Assembly (NCBI RefSeq): GCF_943193045.1
Contig: NZ_CALPCN010000002.1
Coordinates: 124,001 to 188,000 of the forward strand
DNA: 64,000 bases
Direction of reading: 5' to 3'
Origin: Pumilibacter muris
Lineage (GTDB): Bacteria > Bacillota > Clostridia > Christensenellales > Pumilibacteraceae
The notes under the pieces were generated by a model, which was not told where the DNA came from, made no database searches, and worked only from the letters and a program-made list of their open reading frames with translations. A program made the translations under genes and the position numbers. This document shows positions 26,303 through 35,400 of this stretch, in pieces; position 1 is the first letter of the stretch, and each line of letters begins with the position of its first letter.

Positions 26303-29089
26303 TTATTGAAGCAATTTCGCTCCGCGCATAATGCGCATCATTATAGACACCACAAAGTAACTTGCAAGCACAACCGTAGTCGTGAAAAACAAATCCACTT
26401 TTTCGATTTTCGAAACTCCGAACACGTCTGGCAAAAACACAAGAGCCACAACGCTCAGCGCGCCTATCGCTATTACAAGCACCGTTCGAAATGCGTCGAA
26501 AGGCTCGCAGTTTTTGTAGAGAATTATCATGCCAGTGTAGGTTAGCGCAATTACGAGCATACTCACATACGCCGCGTTCGTCAAGTTCGGCATAATCACG
26601 TTGCCGTAAATATACACGCTCATTACCGCCATAGTAAGAGTTATGCCGCCGGGCACGCACCGCCCTATAACGTTCGACAAAAATCTTCCTCGAATAATAT
26701 CCGAGTTCTTTTGCAAAGCGAGCGCGAAGCTCGGAAGCCCTATAACGAGAAGTTCCAACAGCAACAAGTTCGATGTGTCGAACGGATAAGGCTTTCGCAT
26801 AATCAAAAAGATAATTGCGAGCGCCATGCTCATAAACGTTTTCATGAGAAACAGCGAGCTTGCCTTTTGAATGTTGTTTATAACCCGCCTACCCTCTTTA
26901 ACCACGTCGGGCATACTCGTGAAATTGCTGTCTAAAAGCACAAGGTGGCTCACGTTTCGGGCGGCCTCGCTACCCGACGCGATTGAAACGCTGCAATCCG
27001 CTTCTCGCATCGCCAAAATATCGTTCACGCCGTCGCCCGTCATGGCAACGGTGTGCCCTTTCGCTTTAAGCGCTTTCACAAGCAAACATTTTTGTTCGGG
27101 GGTGACGCGCCCGAAAACGGTGTACTTGGGCGCCGCTTCCAAAACCTCTTGGTTGCTTAGTCCTTCGAGCGAAATATAGAGTTCGGCGTTTTCAACGCCC
27201 ACTCTGCGCGCCACTTCCGAAACGGTTATAGGGTTGTCGCCCGATATTACCTTAACGGCAACGTTGTTTTCTTTAAACCACTTTATTGTTTCGACGGCGT
27301 CGTCGCGTATGTGGTCTTCTATAACTATAAGACAAATAGGGCGACGCACTGTGGGAAGCTTTTCGCCCGTGATTTCGGCGGGAGAATGAGCCAACACAAG
27401 CACGCGGTAACCGTTTGCGGCGTTTTCGCTCACAATTTTTTCTATTCTAACGCCCATATCTTTCAAAACGAACTCGGGCGCGCCCAAAAGGTAAGTGCCG
27501 CCCGTTTCAAAAGTTACCGCCGACAACTTTCTTTGGCTGGAAAAAGGCATAACCGTTTTGGGCTTTAAAGCCGAACTGTATCCGAACCTTGCCGCCAAAG
27601 CGAGCGCGGTTTGGTTGTTGTCTTCGGTGGCGGTCAGCATACTGCCTATAATTTCGGGAAGCGGATAGTCCTGCGTTCCGCCTTTAATTTCTATAACGTT
27701 GTTCACCTGCATACTGCCGTCGGTAATCGTGCCCGTTTTATCAAGGCACAGCACGTCTACGCGCGCAAGCATTTCTATGCAGTACAAATCTTGAACGAGA
27801 GTTTTCTTCTTGGCAAGGCGCACCACGCTCACGGCAAGCGCCGTGCTCGTAAGCAAAAACATTCCTGCGGGAATCATGCCTATAACCGCGCCCGACGTGT
27901 TGCTTATAACCGTTTTCCACTTTTCTGACGGCGGCAGACCCGTTAAGCCGAACGCTTTGTGTTCCTTGAAAATCATAAGAATGGCAAGCGGAATGAGTAT
28001 AATAGTAACCACGCGGATTATAAGCTTAACCGACGCTTGAAGTTCGGATTTGGGCTTGCGGTATTTTTTCGCGTAAGACGTGAGCGTTTCCACATAGTTG
28101 TTTTCGCCCACTTGCACCACTCTCGCATAAGCGGCGCCGCTCGTAACGAAACTGCCCGAAAAAAGTTCGGCGCCCTCTTTTTTGCGCATCGGCACGCTTT
28201 CGCCCGTGAGCATGCTTTCGTTCACCTCTATGTCGCCTTTAACAACTACGGCGTCGGCGGGAATCTGCTTGCCCATTTCAAGATATATAATATCGTCGAG
28301 CACTATTTCGGATATGGGAACGGCGCGCTTTTCGCCGTCTCGAATAACTATGGCGCTCGGAGCGGTAATCAAATTGAGTTTATCTACGGCGCGCTTGCTC
28401 TTTATCTCCTGAAAAATTCCTATGCTGAGGTTAGCTACCGCAATAACCAAAAAGAACAGTTGGTTCAGCCCCGCCCCTACGGCGATTAAAGCCGCCGCCA
28501 CAATGAAAATCAAAAGATTGAAAATAGTGAAAATATTCGAGAAAAAAATACGTCCGTAAGATTTTCCGGACTTGCGCTTGCTCAAATTTATAAATCCGTC
28601 GGACTCGCGCTTTTCAACCTGAAAAGAAGTGAGCCCGCGAGAATAGTCGGGCTCGTATCTTTCGGCGCCCGAATAGTCGGTGTTCACAAATTTGCGCTTC
28701 TTTTTTCTTTGCGCGGCAAGGCGCTCTTGGCTGAGCATTGTGCCGTCTATCGTTACGCTACGCGAAAGCTCGGCGGACGCTTTGGCGTCGGAGCCGCTGC
28801 CGTCGAACACTCTGCGGTCTATATCAAGCTCGATTGTATTCGTATCTTTGGTAACAACTTTCGGAAGCTTTTTGAGGCGTTCGAGCGATTCCTCCGCTTT
28901 TACCGAGCCGATTTCGGCGTTAAGCTTAGCCTTTTCGCCGCCTTTTTTCGCGGACTTTAAAGGCTTTTCCTCGCCGCCCTCCACCACGCGCTGAGCGCGC
29001 GCGATTTCGTCGGCGGTCTTTTTATCGAGCGGGGTTCGAACGGATTCGCCTCCCCGTGTTTTTTCAACCGAATCTTTCGTCTTTTTCAT
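26303..29089 (-). CDS. Cation-translocating P-type ATPase
   Basis: The protein has 928 residues. The phosphorylated Asp is in CLDKTGTITDG (about residue 448). The actuator TGES lies near 295, and TGDGVND and the KVISGD motif are present. There is no N-terminal heavy-metal domain; the transport helix reads MIPAGMFLLTSTALAV, resembling the CtpE/Exp7-type branch linked to calcium, though the ion is inference. Residues 1-175 form an unusual, highly charged extension. No ribosome binding site precedes the ATG; the promoter places the RNA start at or next to it. Confidence 0.93.
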   Translation of the reverse strand: MKKTKDSVEKTRGGESVRTPLDKKTADEIARAQRVVEGGEEKPLKSAKKGGEKAKLNAEIGSVKAEESLERLKKLPKVVTKDTNTIELDIDRRVFDGSGSDAKASAELSRSVTIDGTMLSQERLAAQRKKKRKFVNTDYSGAERYEPDYSRGLTSFQVEKRESDGFINLSKRKSGKSYGRIFFSNIFTIFNLLIFIVAAALIAVGAGLNQLFFLVIAVANLSIGIFQEIKSKRAVDKLNLITAPSAIVIRDGEKRAVPISEIVLDDIIYLEMGKQIPADAVVVKGDIEVNESMLTGESVPMRKKEGAELFSGSFVTSGAAYARVVQVGENNYVETLTSYAKKYRKPKSELQASVKLIIRVVTIILIPLAILMIFKEHKAFGLTGLPPSEKWKTVISNTSGAVIGMIPAGMFLLTSTALAVSVVRLAKKKTLVQDLYCIEMLARVDVLCLDKTGTITDGSMQVNNVIEIKGGTQDYPLPEIIGSMLTATEDNNQTALALAARFGYSSALKPKTVMPFSSQRKLSAVTFETGGTYLLGAPEFVLKDMGVRIEKIVSENAANGYRVLVLAHSPAEITGEKLPTVRRPICLIVIEDHIRDDAVETIKWFKENNVAVKVISGDNPITVSEVARRVGVENAELYISLEGLSNQEVLEAAPKYTVFGRVTPEQKCLLVKALKAKGHTVAMTGDGVNDILAMREADCSVSIASGSEAARNVSHLVLLDSNFTSMPDVVKEGRRVINNIQKASSLFLMKTFMSMALAIIFLIMRKPYPFDTSNLLLLELLVIGLPSFALALQKNSDIIRGRFLSNVIGRCVPGGITLTMAVMSVYIYGNVIMPNLTNAAYVSMLVIALTYTGMIILYKNCEPFDAFRTVLVIAIGALSVVALVFLPDVFGVSKIEKVDLFFTTTVVLASYFVVSIMMRIMRGAKLLQ

Positions 29090-29096
29090 GCTTTAA

Positions 29097-29126
29097 ATAA
29101 TACCACAAAAGAACGTTTTTTGTCAA
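29097..29126 (-). promoter_or_regulatory. Promoter of the P-type ATPase gene, predicted leaderless
   Basis: TTGACA (29126-29121) and TATTAT (29102-29097) have an 18-base spacer. Seven bases then separate the -10 box from the ATG at 29089. Confidence 0.72.
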
Positions 29127-29259
29127 GTAAAGCCGAAGTCGAAAAATATACGATAAGGTGAATTCACTTTTGCTTTTGTTTCGATTTTCAGTAAAAAGCA
29201 ATTTTGTGCAATTTATAGCCCAAAATTGCAAATTCAAACGCGAAAATTTTTCAAAAAAC
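29127..29259. other. AT-rich divergent intergenic region
   Basis: This region between the ATPase promoter and the promoter of the giant gene holds no coding frame or clear hairpin. Confidence 0.4.
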
Positions 29260-29288
29260 TTTACATTGCTTGTTGTTTGCGATATAAT
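29260..29288 (+). promoter_or_regulatory. Promoter of the 2642-residue protein gene
   Basis: TTTACA (29260-29265) and TATAAT (29283-29288) have a 17-base spacer, leaving a leader of about 105 A/T-rich bases. Confidence 0.75.
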
Positions 29289-29401
29289 TATATAAGGATA
29301 TATATTATTATAATATAATATCCGTTAACATAATGTGCAAAAAAATTTTTGCGCGCGAAAAAAACAAGGAATTATTTTCCCCGCTTAAACGGAGTTAAAA
29401 T

Positions 29402-32400
29402 ATGAGATGGCATATTAAAAGAACAAAATTATTATTCGCGCTAATCCCTATAATATCGATTGCGTTTTATGTGCTTACAGCCAACAACGATATATACGCC
29501 GACCAAAGTTTTACGGAATTCGACATATACCGACTTATATCCACAACCGCAAAACCTCAGGAAGGAAAAAATTCTCCCCTCGACTATTCTGCGGCGGAAA
29601 ATTTTGCCATAGCCGCCGACGTATACTTAAACACCGACAGCGTGCAAAGCACAACCAACGGCACCGTTACGGCAATGGGCTTTTATAAGCAAACCGTTTT
29701 AAACTACCGCTCCAAACGCGGCGGGCACATATTCAGCGAATCGGTGTCTCTCTCGGCAATCGCGTCGGTAGCGGAGCAACGCTATTTTAAAGACGGCGCC
29801 CTTCTTTACCGCAAAGGCGAAGCTTCGGGCGGCGCGGTTAAATCGTGGTCTGACAGCGTTACCGAGCTTTCTAACTCGGTATACCGCCAACGTTACGGCG
29901 TTGTGCCTCAGGAAATAACGAAATACAGCGTAACGAACGAATCGGTGCAATCGGGAAGTTTCGTTTCCCAAAACTCCGACGGAACGTTCACTTTCGAACT
30001 TGTTATGCACGCGTCCGAAGCGCAAAAATACTCGCGCTACGAAATGATGACTTTCGCGGGAGTTACAGCTTATCCCGAATTTTTAGCGTGCCGACTTGTG
30101 TACACGATAGATTCAAACTGGGTTGTACGCGAAATCAAATCTTACGACACCTATAAAATAGACATAATGGGCGGCACTAAGTGCGAAAGCTCCCTTACCG
30201 AAACTTATTCTTACGAAAAAGATTTTATGCCCGAACGCGCGCAAATATTTGCCGACTACGTTCCTACGGGAAGCACGGGCGACGTTTCCACAGAAAAAGG
30301 ACCGTCCGACTACCTTAACGAAGCTTTCGGCGCGTATATTTCGGGAAGCGAAGTTCTTAAACTCTCGGCAACTCTCAAAGCGTTCGGCAGAACCTACCCC
30401 GTTCGCGCCCAAATAGACATAGCGGGCGGCAACTACGGCTTTGCGGTAGGCGACGACATTTTCGCAACGTATAAAAACGACTCGCTGTTTTTGGCGCTCG
30501 GGAACAACAAATATTCTCTGTCGGTTTCAGATTTGAGCGCGCTGGGACTAAATCTTTCGGGATTCGAATTCGGCGACGACTTTTTGGCGACGCTTTTCGA
30601 AAACCATACAATAACCGAAACGGACACTCACGTTCACATTCGCATGCCTTTCGAACTCATGGGAATTGCTCTCGACGTTGACATGGGCTTGAAAAAGGCG
30701 GACGACGGTTCCGTTACCGCCGACACGATAGACGCCGAAATTATGTTGGACGCCGTTAAAATGACGGTTAGCGCAAACGTTGATTCAAGCGTTACTCTTC
30801 CCGAATTAAACGAATCCGAATATCTTCAGCTAAAACCTTTGCTCGACGCGGTTGCAAACACAATCGCAATGCCCGCCTACAAAATAAGCGGCAATCTTTC
30901 GGTTGACGCAAACGGGACGCCCGTAAACGTAAACAATCTTTTGCTGCGCATAGCCAAAGCGAACGAGAGCGCGGCGGGAATAACGGCGGACGGCTCTCTT
31001 TCGATTTTCGGAATAGACGCGAATTTGTGGTTTAACGGAGAAACGGCGTTCGTAAAAGCGGGCAACGCGGCAATCCGCGCAAACGTAAACGAGCTCGGCG
31101 CTCTTGCCGATTCGCTCTCTTCGCTTATTCCCAACGCGAATCTTCCGTCGTTCGACGCGCAAAGCATAATAAAATTACTGCCGAGCGTGCTTCCCGGCGG
31201 GCTCAACTTAGACACCGCTTTCGCTCTCTTAAAGAGCATAAACTACAACGGCTCCGAATTTAATTTGCAAGTTAAACCCCTTATCGGCCCCGAATGGTCG
31301 GTGGTTCTCACGCACGGAAACATGCTCGAAACGCTTTCGATTAAAGGTTTGAAAGTAGACGGAATAGAGTTAAACGCGGAGCTTAAACTCGAAAAAGGCG
31401 AAATAGCCGACGGCGAAACTGTGGGCACGCCCGAAAATCCGCAAAGCTTTTTAGACGCGTCCGAAATCGCCTCGTTGCTTCCCGAAATCAAAAAGCTCGC
31501 TTCGTCGAAGAGTTTTTCGTTAAAACTCGGCGAATGTTCGGTTACGGCGGGCACAACTCGAGTAGAACTTACTAACGGCGAGCTTACGCTCAACACAAAC
31601 CCGCTCGCCTTAAAAGCGAGTTTCTCGGTAAAACTTCCGCAAATCGGAGAAATTCCTCTCAAAGCCATGTATTTGAGCGGAGCCGACGGCTCGCTTAAAA
31701 ACGGCGTAGCTTACATAGTATGCGGCAACTTTGCGGCAAGCGTAAACATTGCCGACGCGGAAAAAGTGCTCTCCGAGCAATTCGGAACGCTAATGCCCGA
31801 AAACGGCAAAACCGTTCTCAATCTTTTGAGTTCGCTCGGGCTTAGCCTCGACGCCCTAAATCTAAATTCCATTCTCAACGGGCTAAACCTCTCCTACTCT
31901 TCCGAAAGCGGAACGGGAAAAGAGCTTATTGCAAGCCTTACTCTTTCCGAAACAATCGCGGCGCAAATAAAACTCGGTAACGGCGCAATAGAAGCAAACT
32001 TAAACGCATATTTGCCCGAAAAGAATTTGAAAGCGAACATACAGGCGACGGTTACGGGTTCCGAATATGCCGAAAAAATACAACCCGAAAGCATTTTGCC
32101 GGAAGGCGGCGAGTTTATAAATCTTGCGGCGTTTGCAAAATTCATTGCCCCCATTAAAAACGCAGTCAGCGCGAAAGCGTTTACCGTGCGCATAGAAGGA
32201 GCGCTCGAAAAAGACGAAGCGCGCGAGGAATTTGCCGCCGATATTCGGTTAAAATTCGAAAACGGCAAATTCGTTCTCGGCGGAACGGCATACCTTTCGG
32301 AGCAGGCAATAAACTTTGCTCTCGAAAACGGAATAATTTATTTATCGGCGGGTAACGTGAAATTAAAACTTGCCGCAACCGACGCGGGAACTATTCTGCG

Positions 32401-35400
32401 CGAGCTAAACAAAGTGCTTTCGTCTGCGGGCGGATTTGTGAACAAAATTCCCGAAGTGCTTTCGTCGGACGACGCGGCGCGGCTTGCGGCGATTTTGGGC
32501 GCTGACGCGCAAGACAAAATAACGGCGCTTGCGGGAAGCGACTCTTTTGCAAAAATAATTTCGTTGCTCGGCACCGCCGAAAATATGTTGAACGAACTGT
32601 TGCCCGTGCTCGATATGCCGTTCGGGTTGGAAATGGTAAAAGCTCTGCTTGATTTATCGTTCTTGCAATCGGTTGTGCCCGAACACGACTTTAACGGAAT
32701 AACTACTTTACTCGCGGGAATACGCGTAGACGAAAACGGTTCCTTGATTATTCCCGTTGTTCCCGCAAACGGTTCTCCCTACTCGCTTACGCTGTCTGCA
32801 AACGAAACCGCTATAACGGGAATGTCGTTACAAAACATGCAAGTTGCGGGGCTCGGCATAGAACTCGACGCGCAAATCGCTTACGGCGCGCAAAACGTAG
32901 GAGGCATTTCGAGCGCCGAAGCCGAAACTTACCTCGACCTTATGAACGTGGCGGAACTACTGCCCAACCTATCGAATTTGCTCTCGTCTAACGCGTTCGA
33001 ACTCAAAATAACCGACGGAACAATTAAATCCTCGCTTATATCCGGCGAGCTAAGCGGCACAATTCGTTTGTCGCTCAGACCTTTGAGTTTGAGCGCCGAA
33101 CTTAAATTCAAACAACACACCGCTTACCTTCTTTATTCCGACGGAACGGCGTATCTCTCGTTGAACGACCCCGAACGCAACAACGGCGGCGCGGTTAATA
33201 CGGCGGGCGGAATAAAACTTTCGTTCACGCTCGACGACGTGGCGTCTCTCAAAGCCGAAATAGAACGGCTCACGAAAGCGGCGGGCGGAAGCGAAGAAGC
33301 GGCTCTCGCCGTAGGCGCGATAGCGGAACACTCGGCAAACACAGTGAGCTTGCTCGAAAAAGCGCTCGGCGGCAAAACTCTTGCCGACTTGCTCGGCTAC
33401 GTCGCCGTACTCAAACAATCGGAAGCTACCGACGAAGCGGGCAACACAGTGAACATAAGCGGCATTACGGCGGGCATAAGCGCGGGCGACTTCTCACTTT
33501 CGGCAAGGCTCGCGGGCGAAGCCGACGGTTTAGACGTGAACGTATATAACTTTAACTACGCGGGCAGCATAGAGGGCGCTCTCAATCTTGCGCTCCGCCC
33601 CGTTTCCGACGAAGCGCACTTTGCAGCGATAGCCGACGAAGTGAAAAACGCGAAGAACGGCGGATATGTTAGCCTTGCTCTGCTACAAAGCTATATCGAG
33701 CCGGCTCTCAACACTCTTAACCGCCACTACTACCGCTTGAACTTCGAGGGGAACGTGCGCGGCAACTCGGGCAACACAACCATTTCGGGCGAGTTGAACA
33801 TAGAACGCACCGAAGGATTTTTAAACGCTTACGTTAAAATACTTCTCGACGGCAAAACGGGCGAACAGTCGATAGAGCTGTATTTAATAGACCACACCGA
33901 CTACACTCCGAGCATAGACGAATTCGGAAACTCGGTTGTTCCCAAATTCGACATTACAAAGCTTGAAGCCCACGTCAACTACAATAAGCTTTATGTTAAA
34001 GTGAACTTTAAAGCGGTTGCGGGAATAATAGGCTCGCTGTGCGACATTTTAAATCTTGATATTCCCATGCTTAACGACCTAACCGACTCGGTAGGTTACG
34101 AACACATACAAACCGACGTTTTCAAAACTATGGAAATTGCGGGGCTCGATTCGATTAGAGAAACGATAAACTCTCTGTTCGGAGTTGCCGAAAACGTGCA
34201 AGACGCCACAAACGAAGAAAACGGCGGAATATCCGGACTTACGGGATTTATAACCGAAGAACTTATTGATAAAGTTCTTGGAGGAATATCGCTCGGATTC
34301 GACGAAAATTCTTACCTGCAAATCAAAATCGACAACGGAATATTCGGACTTTCCACAAGCGGAAAAATCGCGTCGGTAACTGTGGCGCACGCAAACGGCG
34401 AACTTTCTTATCTTGAAATAAGCAACCTTATAGCAAACGGCGACACGGTGTATTTCAGAGCCGACTTAGACGCTTTCGAAAAAGGCGAAACCTTAGAGTC
34501 GGGAGCGCCCGCCTACAATAAAATAGTTCCGCCCGACGGCGCTATGGATTTATCGAGCATAGACACGCTTTTATACAGTATTATAAAAACCGCAGACTTG
34601 CGCGAATTCAACATAACGGGCACGCTCAATCTTAAAGTGCTCACAATAGACGCAAACATAGATATAGACGCAAAAGTAAAAATACTTGACGACGGCTCAA
34701 CCGTTGCGGCAATCAAGCTTGCCGTGCCGCGAGTGTCGTTAGTAGTGGAACTTGTTCAAAAATCGGACAGCTACATTTACTTTGCAAACAACATGCTGTA
34801 TTTCGTGGTGGACAAATACGAGCGCAAATACGACTGGAAAGCGGTTAAATACTACTACGAGCTTGTGGGAACAGACGTTAGCACCGCAACGGTAGACGAA
34901 TTCCTTGCAAACCCCACCTACTATCTGTTTAAACTCATACTCATGTCCGACACCATAAAAGACCAAATAATGAGTTCGGTGTCGGGCGGCGGAAGCGGCG
35001 GCGCTCAAACGAAAGACCTAAGCAAAATACTTAAAAACTACTCTTTCAATTCCGACAGCGGCAGATTCTCGCTTGTGCTCGGGCTTGCGGAACTTGCGGG
35101 CAGCAGTAGTTTGGGCGACTTAAATCTTTATGTGGACACTTCCAAAAACAACTATATAACGGGGCTCGAATTAAACACCAAACTTGCGGGTCTTGTAACC
35201 CTAAGCCTTAACAACACCACTCTCGAAAATCTTATACGCGAACCCGACGGCACCGTTTCGGGCAAACGCACTCTCGACCCCCATTACACCACCGACGGAA
35301 CGACTTATCCTTACAGAGTGTATTTCGGAGGCAAAGCGGGTTGGGCTGACGATTCGCGCCTAACTCACGACCTAAGCCGCCTTGAAGACGACCTTGCGAT

